A program made the translations under genes and the position numbers. The notes under the pieces were generated by a model. That model searched no databases. It had not been told where the DNA came from and saw nothing but the letters and a program-made list of their open reading frames with translations. A stretch of 64,000 bases of DNA from Kribbella pittospori (GTDB taxonomy: Bacteria; Actinomycetota; Actinomycetes; Propionibacteriales; Kribbellaceae): the NCBI RefSeq assembly GCF_004331465.1, contig NZ_SJKB01000009.1, positions 372,001 through 436,000 on the forward strand. Reading direction: 5' to 3'. Positions within the stretch are counted from its first letter, which is position 1, and each line of letters starts with the position of its first letter. Shown one piece after another: positions 17,576-27,028 of this stretch.

Positions 17576-19825
17576 TCAGCCCGACTTCCACACGAAGATG
17601 TTCGAGGTGTAGGTGCCCTCGGGCCCGGTGACGGTCACCCAGACCTTCTGGCCGACCGCACTGCACGGGAACCGGTCGTCGACCAGCATGTGACCCTCGC
17701 TGCTGGTCGTCAGGGTCGCACCGGGGTTGAAATTGCCCCAGTCCTCGGTGAACGGCTTGATCTCGTACTTCGTATTCGGCCGCAGGTTCTCGATCCGGAC
17801 CTGGAGGAACGCACAGTCCGGCGGATCGCACTCGTTGTACTCCGCGCCGGCGCCGCGAGACGCCACCACGCGCTTGGTGCGCTGCGCGACGCCCACCGGC
17901 GACGCGGTCAGGATGTCCGGGTAGCCGGTGAGGATCTGGCCGTCCGGTGCCCGGGTGATCGCCCGGACCGTGAACGTGTACTTCTTCCCGTTGGTCAGTC
18001 CGCTCCAGGTGATGCCCAGCGCGGTCGTCGTCTTCGTCTGCGAGCCCATCGACACGGCGTAGTGCACGAACGTGCCGTCCCGCATCTCCGGGGCATCCCA
18101 GGCCAGCCCGAGAGTGCCGCTGACGCCGTCGGTCTTCACCAGCAGTTCGCGCGGTGACTCCGCACCGAGCCACTTGTTCTGCACCCGGTTCGACCGGACC
18201 GCCGGACCGGCGCCGACCTTGTTCACCGCTTGCACGGAGACGTAGTACGCCGTCTTCGAAGCCAGTCCTGCGATGGTCGTCGCCAGCGTGCTGCCGGACA
18301 CCGTCTTGGAACCGCCGGTCCAGCTCAGCCGGTACGACGTGACGGCCGCACCGTGTGGCGCCGCGGCCTTCCAGTTCACCTGGGTGGAGTTGTCGACGAT
18401 GCGCGCCTGGATGCTGGTCGGTGCGCCGGGCAGACCGGGCTTCGCGGTCGGTTGGTTGGTCGGCTTCTTCGGCGGGGTCGTCTTCGGTGGCGGCGTGTTC
18501 GTCTTGCCGGGAGTCGGCTTGTCGTTGTCCGGCGGTGTCGTCCCGCCCTTGCCCGGCGTGTGGGGCGGCGGGGTCGTCTTCGCCGGCGGCCGCTGCGTCT
18601 CCGGTGGTGGCTGCTGCGTCTTCGGCGGCGTGACCGGCGTACTCGGCGGCGTCGTCGGTTTGGCGGGCTTGCCGGTGCCGTTGTCGTCGGTGCCGACCTC
18701 CACCGCTTCCGGGTGCCCGTCGTGGTCCACGACGACGACGCGGTCGCCCTTCGAGCTCTCGACGTACACGCGGGAGTCGTCGCCGCGGAACAGGTTCGGC
18801 TCGCGCTTGACCTCGCTCGGCGTCTGGTGGGAGACGATCTTCTGGTACGCCGCCTTGCCGTCCCGGTCGAGGGTGACGAGTTCGTCGTTCTTCCGGTCCA
18901 GCAACGCGAGGCCGCGACCGGAGGAGGCGACCTTGTCGTACTTCCCGGGCTTGATCGACCGCGAGATCGGTGCGGCCGGCTTGGTGCCAGGCCCGGCCGG
19001 TACGTCGACCAGCTGGACCTTGCCCTGAGCCGGATCGACCAGCGCGAGTTTGCCGTCGACGTCGTTGCCGGCCACCAGCGCATCGTCCGGTACGCCGACG
19101 TCGCCCAGGTCGCTGCGGTTGTCGATCCCGTCGCCGCCGAGCCGGTACACCTGCCGCGCGGTGAGGTCGACGAACACCGCCTTGGCGCCGATCGCGGTCA
19201 GCCCGCCCTTGTGGCCCTTCGGCGTCGCCGCCGGGCAGGTCATCTTGTCCGCGTCGAGCGGCAACTGGCAGAGGTCGCCCTCGTTCACCCGGTGCACCCA
19301 CAGAGTGCCGTCCGACGTCACCACCGGATCACCGAGCGGGCCGCCCGGGAACGCGATCGCCTCTTTGTCGCCGAAGCGCATCACGCGGCCGGCCTCGCGA
19401 TAGATCGCGAACGCCGCGCCGCCCGCCTCCAGGCCGACCGGCTGCTCGGCGACCGGTACCTCGATCGGGTCCTCGACGGTCAGGTCGGACTTGCCGAACT
19501 GGTCGATCCGGGACTGCGAGAGGACGTAGCCCTTCTTGTCGGTCTGCACCACCTGCGCGCCGGGCTTGCCGGAGCCGAGCTCGACCTGCGCATCGACCTC
19601 GCGGGTCGGGCCGTCGAGGTGGAAGATCCGGCCGATCGCGCTGTTGTAGACCCAGTGGCCGGACTGGGTGAACTTGAGCCCGGAGTCCGGATCGCCGGCG
19701 GCGGTCAGCACGACCACGCTCGTCACCGCCACACATCCCGCCACCACAGCAGCCAGACCGGCCCTCGCCTTGTGGCGTTGGCCGAGCCTGGTGAGCCGCC
19801 CGGGGCGGAAGGTGATCGGCTTCAC
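17576..19825 (-). CDS. Single-pass membrane protein with beta-propeller-like ectodomain and two FN3 domains
   Basis: A 749-residue paralogue of the 6378-8402 product: basic N-terminus, TM (about 20-44), ectodomain starting FTQSGHWVYNSAIGRIFHL, propeller-like segments (about 50-390), Pro/Thr linker (about 395-475), then two FN3 domains (about 478-570 and 575-665) and a terminal beta domain containing Cys pairs. The other copy has one FN3 domain. Start GTG at 19825. It lies 47 bases after the pseudokinase gene, and probably in the same transcript starting at 22443. An extracytoplasmic scaffold or sensor near the secretion complex is a guess from context. Confidence 0.8.
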   Translation of the reverse strand: MKPITFRPGRLTRLGQRHKARAGLAAVVAGCVAVTSVVVLTAAGDPDSGLKFTQSGHWVYNSAIGRIFHLDGPTREVDAQVELGSGKPGAQVVQTDKKGYVLSQSRIDQFGKSDLTVEDPIEVPVAEQPVGLEAGGAAFAIYREAGRVMRFGDKEAIAFPGGPLGDPVVTSDGTLWVHRVNEGDLCQLPLDADKMTCPAATPKGHKGGLTAIGAKAVFVDLTARQVYRLGGDGIDNRSDLGDVGVPDDALVAGNDVDGKLALVDPAQGKVQLVDVPAGPGTKPAAPISRSIKPGKYDKVASSGRGLALLDRKNDELVTLDRDGKAAYQKIVSHQTPSEVKREPNLFRGDDSRVYVESSKGDRVVVVDHDGHPEAVEVGTDDNGTGKPAKPTTPPSTPVTPPKTQQPPPETQRPPAKTTPPPHTPGKGGTTPPDNDKPTPGKTNTPPPKTTPPKKPTNQPTAKPGLPGAPTSIQARIVDNSTQVNWKAAAPHGAAVTSYRLSWTGGSKTVSGSTLATTIAGLASKTAYYVSVQAVNKVGAGPAVRSNRVQNKWLGAESPRELLVKTDGVSGTLGLAWDAPEMRDGTFVHYAVSMGSQTKTTTALGITWSGLTNGKKYTFTVRAITRAPDGQILTGYPDILTASPVGVAQRTKRVVASRGAGAEYNECDPPDCAFLQVRIENLRPNTKYEIKPFTEDWGNFNPGATLTTSSEGHMLVDDRFPCSAVGQKVWVTVTGPEGTYTSNIFVWKSG

Positions 19826-19872
19826 GGCGTCCAGCCTAAGCGACGCAGGTCCAGGGCCGGTCCAGTTTCCAT

Positions 19873-21216
19873 CTAGCTGTTACAGGTTGCGCCTCTGATG
19901 CCCTGCGGTGCGCTCACGAGCACGTGGGCGCCGTCGGTGCCTTGTACCTCGAAGCAGTACTTCAGTCCGGGGCTGACCTGCACGGTGAGGGTGTTGCCGG
20001 TGCCGCGATAGGTGGCTTGGGCATCTTTACTGCCTTGCTCGGCCACGATCACGGCGTACGTGAGCGGTTTGGGGTACGACCAGGCGAGGACAACCGAGGT
20101 GCCCTTGTCCTGTGGTGGTTTCAGCTCGATGGTGGGCGGCGGGGTGGTGGGCGTCCCGGTGGCGGCCGGAGGGCCGACCGTCGGCGGCGGATCCGTTGCC
20201 TCGTCGTCCTGTCCCGGCTGGAACACCACCGGTACGACGACCAGCAGCGCGAGGACGGCCCCGATACCGATCAGCAGTCCCTTGCGGGACTTCCGCGGTT
20301 CTTTGATCTTCCTCTTCGTGGTCGCGGTCTCCGCCGAGACCGTTGCCACCGGCATGCGTCGCTCGGCGGCCAGTTCGTCGCGGAAGTCGTCGAAATCCAG
20401 GTCGTCCTCGGCCGACGTCGTACCGGCAGCCAGCAGCGACTCGAACTCGCGGACCACAGTCGTGGCATCCGGTCGAGCATCCGGGTCCTTCGCCATCATC
20501 CGTTGCAGCAGCGCGGACAACGCCGGTGGCACATCCCGCCCCGACACCTCCGGCGGTGGCTCCCGCAAGACCCGCAGTACGACGCCGTCCACCGACTCTC
20601 CAGTCCGCATCGGGAACGGCGGCTGCCCGGTCAGCGCCAGATACAGTACGGCGCCCAGTCCGTAGACGTCGGCCTGCTCGGACAGCTCACCGTCCCGCAG
20701 TACTTCGGGAGCCGTGTAAGCGGCGTCGCCCATCAGATCGCGCGGGAACCGCAGCCGCAGCGCCAGCCCGAAGTCGGAGAGTGCCGGCTGCCCGCTAGGC
20801 CGCTCCAGCACATTGGCCGGAGTCACGCCGCCGTGTACGAGACCAACCTCGTGCGCCTCCGCCAGCACCGAGCTCAGGATCTGCCCGAGGACAATCACGT
20901 CCGCGATCGGCAACGGCCCGTTCGCGACCAGGTCCGGGAGCGACTGCGGGCAGAACTCCATCCGCAGCCCGGTCCGCCCGTCCGGCAGCTCATCCATCGA
21001 CTCGACTCGCACGATCGACGCCGCCGATCGCAGTCCGGCCAGCTTCGCCTGCTCGACCTCGACGCCGTTGAACGTCCGCCGGTCCAGCGGCCGCGGATAG
21101 ACCTTGAGCACCGCCGTACGCCCACCGGCCGGCGGCGTCACCAGGAACACCGATGCCACCGGCCCAGTGGCCCGCGGCACCAGCGTCTCGGGTGAGATCT
21201 CAGCCATCAGGGTCAT
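19873..21216 (-). CDS. Membrane-anchored pseudokinase (Hanks-type fold) with FN3-like ectodomain
   Basis: A 447-residue protein: kinase-fold domain (about 10-265), linker, TM helix (about 310-330, LLIGIGAVLALLVVVPVVF) and an extracytoplasmic FN3-like domain (about 360-440). The ATP-binding Lys is present (K38 in AVLKVYP), as are DFG (D148) and the APE-like TAPEV. There is no Gly-rich loop, and the catalytic HRDLKPxN reads HGGVTPAN, so the catalytic Asp is Gly130. Phosphotransfer is therefore unlikely. ATG at 21216 lies 4 bases after the upstream stop; ATG at 21207 is an alternative. It sits in an operon with two small paralogues. Confidence 0.85.
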   Translation of the reverse strand: MTLMAEISPETLVPRATGPVASVFLVTPPAGGRTAVLKVYPRPLDRRTFNGVEVEQAKLAGLRSAASIVRVESMDELPDGRTGLRMEFCPQSLPDLVANGPLPIADVIVLGQILSSVLAEAHEVGLVHGGVTPANVLERPSGQPALSDFGLALRLRFPRDLMGDAAYTAPEVLRDGELSEQADVYGLGAVLYLALTGQPPFPMRTGESVDGVVLRVLREPPPEVSGRDVPPALSALLQRMMAKDPDARPDATTVVREFESLLAAGTTSAEDDLDFDDFRDELAAERRMPVATVSAETATTKRKIKEPRKSRKGLLIGIGAVLALLVVVPVVFQPGQDDEATDPPPTVGPPAATGTPTTPPPTIELKPPQDKGTSVVLAWSYPKPLTYAVIVAEQGSKDAQATYRGTGNTLTVQVSPGLKYCFEVQGTDGAHVLVSAPQGIRGATCNS

Positions 21217-21220
21217 TTTG

Positions 21221-21820
21221 TCACCCGGCGGTGTCCAGGTACGCACATCCATGGGCGACGAGGAAGCGCAGATCCCCGAGGATCTGCGTCAGTACGCCGG
21301 CCGGATCCGACGGCTGCCCGAGTTGCGCGGTGACCGACGCGCGCACCTCGCAGCTGTGCCAGATCGTCGGCGCCACCGAACCCCACTGCCACAGCTCGTA
21401 GCAATCCGCGTCCAGCACCGCGGCGGTGCCCAGACCGGGAATGCCGACCGCGTGCCCGTCGAGCCGGTCCGGTGCGTTGCCGAGGCCGACGTACATCACG
21501 TCCATCCGGTGGTCCCGCGCGAAGCGCTGTCCGGCGACGGGATCATCCGCCACCGTCGCGAGCAGCCCGGCCGCGACGAGTTCGTCGACGTGTCGCTTCG
21601 CGTCGTCGACCCCAGCTCCTTCCGCCTGCTCGATCACGTCGTCGACGGTCCAGGACCCCTTGCCGATGTCCGGCAGTCCGTGGGCCAGCACCCAGACACC
21701 GAACGCGTCCTCGCTGAGGCGATGCTGTTTCCACCCGACCCTGACGACCTGGACCGGCGCCTCGGCGTCCACCGGACGGACGCCGCCATAATGCCCGATC
21801 GGGAAGACTACGGTGCTCAC
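21221..21820 (-). CDS. Unknown protein, tandem paralogue of the next gene
   Basis: A 199-residue soluble protein without TM or signal. It shares a pattern with the 21817-22443 product: FPIGHYGG near the start, GVWVLAHG near residue 40, and a Trp-rich CYELWQWGSVAPTIWHSCE near 130. The first half contains helix-rich segments that resemble a small winged-helix arrangement (DDVIEQAEGAGVDDAKRHVDELVAAGLL), but no family is recognised. Start GTG at 21820 (GGAGAAGGA upstream) overlaps the upstream stop by GTGA. It is co-transcribed with the pseudokinase gene. Confidence 0.75.
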   Translation of the reverse strand: MSTVVFPIGHYGGVRPVDAEAPVQVVRVGWKQHRLSEDAFGVWVLAHGLPDIGKGSWTVDDVIEQAEGAGVDDAKRHVDELVAAGLLATVADDPVAGQRFARDHRMDVMYVGLGNAPDRLDGHAVGIPGLGTAAVLDADCYELWQWGSVAPTIWHSCEVRASVTAQLGQPSDPAGVLTQILGDLRFLVAHGCAYLDTAG

Positions 21821-22443
21821 CGGATCCTTCTCCGGTCGAAATACGCCGCTCGCACGCAGAGCAGCCCGTGCACCTGGGCGAGCACTCCGGCCAGCACCTG
21901 ACGCGGCTCGGTCTCCTCGGGATTCGTCACCCCGACCTGCTGCGACACCATCGCCGCGTCCTGGCATCCGGTCCACAGTTCCGGCGCGAGTTGCGCCCAT
22001 GCCCAGACGTCGTACAACGCACTGGAGACCTGGGCCACTGGCTGGTTCAGCATCCCGATGGTCTGCAGCCAAGGCTGCTCCGGATCCGGACCGAGCCCTT
22101 GCAGCAGCGGGAACAACTGATGCTCCAGCGCGAAGGCCACCGCGGCGTCCGCCTCTGGCTCGACCGCCACCAGTAGCCCATCACCGAGGAACTGCTCGAC
22201 CGCGGCGCCGACATCGTCCCGGGCCAGTCCCCGCTTCTCCGCCTGTCCCAGCAGACTCTCGCGGGTGGGCCGGTCGTCGTTGCCGATCCCGTGCGCCAGC
22301 AGCCAGACCGCGAACTCCCGATCGTCCAGCTCCATCACCTCGACGCCCATCCGGACCTGCTGCCTGTGCTCGGGTCCGCTGTCGAGGTACAGCGCTCCGA
22401 GGTCGTGCCCGACCGGAATCAGCAGCGCGTCGTCGGCACCCAT
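21817..22443 (-). CDS. Unknown protein, tandem paralogue of the preceding entry
   Basis: A 208-residue soluble protein and first gene of a minus-strand operon, divergent from eccD by 147 bases. Shared features with its downstream neighbour are an early PVGHD motif, FAVWLLAHG near residue 45, a helical region (TRESLLGQAEKRGLARDDVG) ending in a short GLLVAV strand, and LYDVWAWAQLAPELW near residue 145. ATG at 22443 has GGGAGGA 6 bases upstream, a strong site. The two copies are diverged enough to suggest distinct partners, perhaps as a heterodimer. No function can be assigned. Confidence 0.75.
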   Translation of the reverse strand: MGADDALLIPVGHDLGALYLDSGPEHRQQVRMGVEVMELDDREFAVWLLAHGIGNDDRPTRESLLGQAEKRGLARDDVGAAVEQFLGDGLLVAVEPEADAAVAFALEHQLFPLLQGLGPDPEQPWLQTIGMLNQPVAQVSSALYDVWAWAQLAPELWTGCQDAAMVSQQVGVTNPEETEPRQVLAGVLAQVHGLLCVRAAYFDRRRIR

Positions 22444-22590
22444 CCGGGGTCCTCCCTTCCCTCGAGGTGGTCCGAGCGTAGGAGCCGGCCGCCGCGCCGC
22501 CGGGCGTTGTCCGGTAGCTGCCGCCGCCCGTCCGGACCGCCGGTGCGGCGCCAGGCTGGACGCAACGACTCAGCGAACAGGAGCTGGCAG

Positions 22591-23955
22591 ATGATGATGA
22601 CCGGCTTGGTCAGGGTCACCGTCGCGGCACCCGGCCGCCGCATCGACGTGGCTCTTCCCGAACACTCGGCGGTCGCCGAGCTGGTGCCCGGACTGCTCCG
22701 CAGTGCCGGCGAGCGGCTGGCCGACGACGGCGTCGAGGCGGGCGGATGGGTACTGCGCCGGGCCGACGGAACGCCGCTGGAGCTCGGCCGAACCCTCGGG
22801 CACCACCGGGTCCGCGACGGCGAGGTCCTGCATCTGGTAGAGCGGACGGCCGACTGGCCGGAGCTCGAGTACGACGACGTGGTCGACGCGATCGCGGCCG
22901 GTGCGGGCCGGACCGGTCGGCTGTGGTCACCGCGCAACACCCGCCAGGCCGGCCTGGTCCTCGGCGCGACGGCACTCCTGCTGATCCTCGTCGACGGACT
23001 GCGGTGGTCACCGGTCTCGGCGGCGTCCGGCTGGTTCCTCGGTGTGGCAGCGGTCCTGTTGGTTGCGGGAACCCTACTGTCGCGTGCGTTCGGCGACGCG
23101 TCGGCCGGCAGCATGCTCGGCGACGTCGCCTTGCTGTTCGCGGTCGCAGGTGCGGGTCTGCTCCAGGCCGGCGACCGTGGTCTCACGTCCCTCGGTACAC
23201 CAGACCTGCTGCTGGCGTCCGCCGTACTGCTGCTGGCCGGTCTGCTGGGGTTCGCGGGCATCGCGGATCGGCCGGCGGTCTTCGCCGCGGCAGTGGTCGC
23301 GGGTGTCCTCGGCCTGGTCGGCGGATGGCTCGCCACGCGGGACTCGCTCGATCCCTTCGAGGCCGCCGCCCTGCTGGCTGCAGGGCTCCTCGCCTTCTCA
23401 CCCGTCTTCGGAGTGCTGTCGATCCGGCTGGGGCGGGTGCCGATGCCGGTGTTGCCGAGGAGCACGGCCGACCTGGTCCGTGACGATCCGCAGACGCCGC
23501 GACGCGTGGTCCACTTGGCCGTCATTCGCGCCGACGCCTTCCTCACCGGCTTGCTGCTGGCGACCGCGATCACCGTGATCTGGTGCCAGGTCCTGCTGGT
23601 CCGCCACGGCGGCACGGCGGCAATCGTGTACGTCGCGCTGCTCAGCGCCGGGTTTCTCCTCAGGGCACGGCTGTACCCGGCGTTCCGGCATCGGATCGCG
23701 ATGCTCGCGGCCGGCTGCGGCGGACTGGCCGCGCTGACTGTCGGCCCACTGACACAGGTCGCCGGTGCCGGTCTGATCCTGCTCGCCGCGGCCGCGGCAT
23801 TCGTCACGATCGGGAAGCTGGCCAGCGTCAAGCCGCTCAGCCCCTACCTCGGCCGGTACGGCGAACTCCTCGAGATCGGTGTGATCCTGGCCGTCATCCC
23901 GACCTGTTGCGCAGTCCTCGACCTGTACGCCGTCGTGCGCGGGATCGGAGGCTGA
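22591..23955 (+). CDS. eccD: Type VII secretion integral membrane protein EccD
   Basis: A 454-residue protein: an N-terminal ubiquitin-like (YukD) domain (about 1-85, VRVTVAAPGRRIDVALPEHS), a short linker with PELEYDDVVDAIA, then about eleven TM helices to the C-terminus. This is the standard EccD layout, the membrane pore-forming scaffold of ESX complexes. Three ATGs occur in a row; the one at 22591 is 7 bases after AGGAG. It is followed two bases later by eccB and divergent from the paralogue pair. Confidence 0.93.
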   Translation: MMMTGLVRVTVAAPGRRIDVALPEHSAVAELVPGLLRSAGERLADDGVEAGGWVLRRADGTPLELGRTLGHHRVRDGEVLHLVERTADWPELEYDDVVDAIAAGAGRTGRLWSPRNTRQAGLVLGATALLLILVDGLRWSPVSAASGWFLGVAAVLLVAGTLLSRAFGDASAGSMLGDVALLFAVAGAGLLQAGDRGLTSLGTPDLLLASAVLLLAGLLGFAGIADRPAVFAAAVVAGVLGLVGGWLATRDSLDPFEAAALLAAGLLAFSPVFGVLSIRLGRVPMPVLPRSTADLVRDDPQTPRRVVHLAVIRADAFLTGLLLATAITVIWCQVLLVRHGGTAAIVYVALLSAGFLLRARLYPAFRHRIAMLAAGCGGLAALTVGPLTQVAGAGLILLAAAAAFVTIGKLASVKPLSPYLGRYGELLEIGVILAVIPTCCAVLDLYAVVRGIGG

Positions 23956-23957
23956 CG

Positions 23958-25400
23958 ATGGCGACCAGACGCGAACAACTGCAGTCGCACCAGTTCCTGG
24001 TCCAGCGCGTCGTCTCCGCACTCATTCTCCGGGAGTCCGATCCGGAGCAGCCGCCGTTCCGCCGGCCGCTCGGTGCCGCGTTTGCAAGCATCGGCCTGGC
24101 CCTGCTGGTGCTGGCCGGGTTCACCGTGTTCGGAGTGATCGTGCCGGGCGGGAAGAACGCCTGGCGCAGCGGCGAGTCGATCATCGTCGAGAAGGAGACC
24201 GGCACGCGTTTCGTCTACGTGGACGGGCGTCTGCACCCGGTCACCAACTATGTGTCCGCGCTGCTGGCCAAGGGCTCCTTCGCCAAGCTGATGAGCGTGT
24301 CGGCAGCGTCGCTGGCCGGCGTACCGCGTGGACCGCGGATCGGTATTCCGGACGCGCCGGACTCGTTGCCGTCGGCCAAAGGATTGCTCGGTGGGCCGTG
24401 GTCGCTGTGCTCGGAGCCGGGCCGGGACAGCAGCGGTACGGCCGTCGATGAGTCGGTGCTGCTCGTGGACCAGGTACCCGCCGCGGGCCACGAGGCCGAC
24501 GATCAGGCAGTCCTCGTCGCGGTCGGCGAGACCGGCGACCAGTACCTGCTGTGGAACGGCTACAAGCACCAGATCCGCGGGGCGGACATCGTCACGGTCG
24601 GGCTCGCGCTCAGATCGGAGCCCTGGGCAACGGTCGGGGTCGAGCTCGTCGACGGTCTGCCGGCCGGGGCGCCGCTGCGGCCGATCCAGGTGACGGGCCT
24701 CGGGCTGCCGTCCAAGGCGGTTCCCGGCAACAGGTCACTGCGCAACGGGCATCTGCTGGTGGCCCAGACCTCCGACGGTGTGCGGCAGTACTACCTCGTC
24801 GAGGCGGACCGGCTGCGCCCGATCACCCCGTTGCAGTACGACATCCAGCGTGCGTACGCGCCGACAGCCACGGCGTACAACGGCAAGCAACCGGTCGCGT
24901 TGCCGGTCGGCCTCGTCGCAGCGGGGCAGGCGAAGCAGGCCGCGGCGCCGTCGACGGCACCGGATCAGCTGCCTGCACAGCGGCCCGAGTTCGTCGGCCC
25001 GCGGACGAACGGATCGACCCTGTGCGCAACGTTCGCCCCGGGGGCCACGGTTCCGTCGCTGTCCGTGGACGTCGTCATGCCGCCGAGGGACGCGCTGCGG
25101 ACGACCGCCGCACGGACCGGACGGGGTACGCCGCTGGCCCACCGCGTCGTCGTACCTCCCGGACACGCGGCTCTGGTCGAAGCCATGCCGTCGAGCCAGG
25201 CGCCGGCCGGAACCGTGATGCTGATCAGCGACCAGGGGATCGCGTACCCGCTTGCCGGCCCGGAGGTCCAGAAGACCCTCGGGTACGACGGTGTCCAGCC
25301 GGTCCGGATGCCTTCTGGGCTGGTCGCGCGGATCCCGCTGGGCAGCGGTCTGGATCCGAAGGCTGCGGCGGTTCAGCCGGCCGGACCGGCTTTCCGCTGA
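23958..25400 (+). CDS. eccB: Type VII secretion protein EccB
   Basis: A 480-residue protein with a short cytosolic start (RREQLQSHQFLVQRVVSALI), one TM (about 42-66) and a large periplasmic region. Cys151 (WSLCSEP) and Cys356 (STLCATF) fit the conserved EccB disulfide. The pattern YLLWNGYKHQI and the six-fold repeat-like beta organisation match the family. EccB is the periplasmic, ring-forming subunit. ATG at 23958, two bases after the eccD stop. It ends at a strong bidirectional terminator. Confidence 0.94.
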   Translation: MATRREQLQSHQFLVQRVVSALILRESDPEQPPFRRPLGAAFASIGLALLVLAGFTVFGVIVPGGKNAWRSGESIIVEKETGTRFVYVDGRLHPVTNYVSALLAKGSFAKLMSVSAASLAGVPRGPRIGIPDAPDSLPSAKGLLGGPWSLCSEPGRDSSGTAVDESVLLVDQVPAAGHEADDQAVLVAVGETGDQYLLWNGYKHQIRGADIVTVGLALRSEPWATVGVELVDGLPAGAPLRPIQVTGLGLPSKAVPGNRSLRNGHLLVAQTSDGVRQYYLVEADRLRPITPLQYDIQRAYAPTATAYNGKQPVALPVGLVAAGQAKQAAAPSTAPDQLPAQRPEFVGPRTNGSTLCATFAPGATVPSLSVDVVMPPRDALRTTAARTGRGTPLAHRVVVPPGHAALVEAMPSSQAPAGTVMLISDQGIAYPLAGPEVQKTLGYDGVQPVRMPSGLVARIPLGSGLDPKAAAVQPAGPAFR

Positions 25401-25406
25401 AACTGA

Positions 25407-25443
25407 CAGGGCCTGCCGTCTCGGAGTGAGACGGCAGGCCCTG
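25407..25443. terminator. 16-bp perfect hairpin terminator between convergent eccB and 25457 gene
   Basis: CAGGGCCTGCCGTCTC at 25407-25422 pairs exactly with GAGACGGCAGGCCCTG at 25428-25443 with a 5-base loop. It lies 7 bases after the eccB stop and 14 bases before the stop of the opposite gene, so it can serve both. Confidence 0.9.
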
Positions 25444-25456
25444 TGCTGGTTGGGTT

Positions 25457-27028
25457 TCAGTGGTTGCGCAATGCCTTGCGGTCAGCCGCCGGAGTGCTCG
25501 GTGCGGCCGGCTGCTCGACCGTCCACAGCTCCTCGTCCAGCAGTTGAACGGTGTCGGCCTTCTCGGCCTCCATCGCCTTCCGCCGCCGAGGCACTGACGG
25601 CACCCCGAAGGCCTGGTCGTTCTTCCCGGAGCGCCCGCGCAGCTTCGGCGGGACCCCTGGCAGGCCAGTGGCCGGCTTGCTCTTCCCCGGCATGACCGGT
25701 GCCGCGGTCCCCGGTTTCGGCGTGCCGCCGCCACCGGTCCCCATCATCGGGGGCATCATCGGCGGCGGTGTCGAACTGGCACCGGTTGCAGCCGGGCCGG
25801 CGGTCGCTGCAGTGGCGGCGGCCGGTGGAGCCGGCGCTGGCTGGACAGTGGGCAACGGCCGGCTGTTCATCTGCCGCGCGGCCTGGGCCGGTCCGTTCGC
25901 GGTGGTGTCTTGGATGCCCTTGGCGACATCCACGCCACCGAGGTCGTACTTGGCCGACCCGAACGCACCGAGCTTGCCGCCGGCACCGATCACCGACTTG
26001 CCGAGACCCGGGTTCGCGCCCTTCCCGTTCGGCGGCAATGGATTCAGGCTTGCTGCCGGCGGATAGGGCACTCCAGGCGGCATCACCGGCACCTGCGGTG
26101 GCGTCGGAGTCGGCGGCAGGTTCCCCAGCCCTGGCGGCAGATTCCCCAATCCAGGTGGCAAGGTCGGGGTGCCCGCCGGTGGAATCCCGGCCAGCCCGGG
26201 TCCCTCGGTTCCCGTCGGCACTCCGCCCTCACTGCCCGGATCGCCACCGGCGGAACCGCCGGGCGGAGACGACGCCGACGGATCGGCAGACGGATCGGTC
26301 GCTGCGTCGGACGGGCCACCGGGGGCAGCAGGCGCGCCCGGCGCCGACGGTCCGGTCGGGCTGCTGGATCGCACCGGAGCCTGCGGCGAGACCGCGGGCG
26401 ACGTCGCGGGTGGCTGCCCGGTGGTCCCCATCGGGCCGTTCCAGGCCGTCTCCGGCGGCATCTCCTCGATGCTCGTACCGACCTGCGCGAACTGCTCGTC
26501 GAGCTTCTTGAACTGCGCGACCGCGGCCTGGTAGGCGGCGTCGGCCGCCCTGATCAAGGGGGCCGAGGCGATCGAGGCGTTGGACTGCCTGACCCTGTCC
26601 TGCAGCGAGTCCGATCCGCTGGAGGCTGCGGACGCCGCGTTCGCCTGCTCGGCCACGATGGCGTCGATCGCCGCCTGGACCATGGTCCTGGTCGTCGTGA
26701 TCTCCGTGTTCAGAGTGCCGACGACGCCTGCATCCATCCCGGCCGCGGTCGCCCACGGAGTCAACGAGTCATCGGCCAGCTTCCACCGGGTGTCGAACGA
26801 GTCCCCGGCCTGATCCAGCCACCCCTCGCCGGTGTTCCCGGTGAGCCCGCGCCGCAGCCCGGACCGCGCCGCGGCCAGCGACTGCTGTGAGGTGCTGATG
26901 CTCTTGGTCAGCGCTGTCCACCATCCGCCGAACGTCTGCACCAGGCGGACTCCCGGTACTGCCTCCTTGTCGAGGGCCTCCAGCATCTTCTGCAGCTCTG
27001 CCAGCCGTCCCGCCATGTCGTCGGCCAT
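25457..27028 (-). CDS. Putative type VII secreted protein, helical head and long Pro/Gly-rich tail
   Basis: A 523-residue protein. Residues about 1-180 are alpha-helical with a WxxQAGxxFxxRW pattern (GWLDQAGDSFDTRWK) reminiscent of WXG100/PPE/EspB folds. Residues about 200-470 are Pro/Gly/Ala/Ser rich, with two copies of PPGLGNL. The C-terminus contains LLDEELWTVE, close to the EDEETW-like end motif of many actinobacterial ESX-associated proteins. It has no Sec signal. ATG at 27028 overlaps the preceding stop (TGATG). It is third in the eccC transcript, so it is probably a substrate or secretion-associated factor. Confidence 0.75.
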   Translation of the reverse strand: MADDMAGRLAELQKMLEALDKEAVPGVRLVQTFGGWWTALTKSISTSQQSLAAARSGLRRGLTGNTGEGWLDQAGDSFDTRWKLADDSLTPWATAAGMDAGVVGTLNTEITTTRTMVQAAIDAIVAEQANAASAASSGSDSLQDRVRQSNASIASAPLIRAADAAYQAAVAQFKKLDEQFAQVGTSIEEMPPETAWNGPMGTTGQPPATSPAVSPQAPVRSSSPTGPSAPGAPAAPGGPSDAATDPSADPSASSPPGGSAGGDPGSEGGVPTGTEGPGLAGIPPAGTPTLPPGLGNLPPGLGNLPPTPTPPQVPVMPPGVPYPPAASLNPLPPNGKGANPGLGKSVIGAGGKLGAFGSAKYDLGGVDVAKGIQDTTANGPAQAARQMNSRPLPTVQPAPAPPAAATAATAGPAATGASSTPPPMMPPMMGTGGGGTPKPGTAAPVMPGKSKPATGLPGVPPKLRGRSGKNDQAFGVPSVPRRRKAMEAEKADTVQLLDEELWTVEQPAAPSTPAADRKALRNH

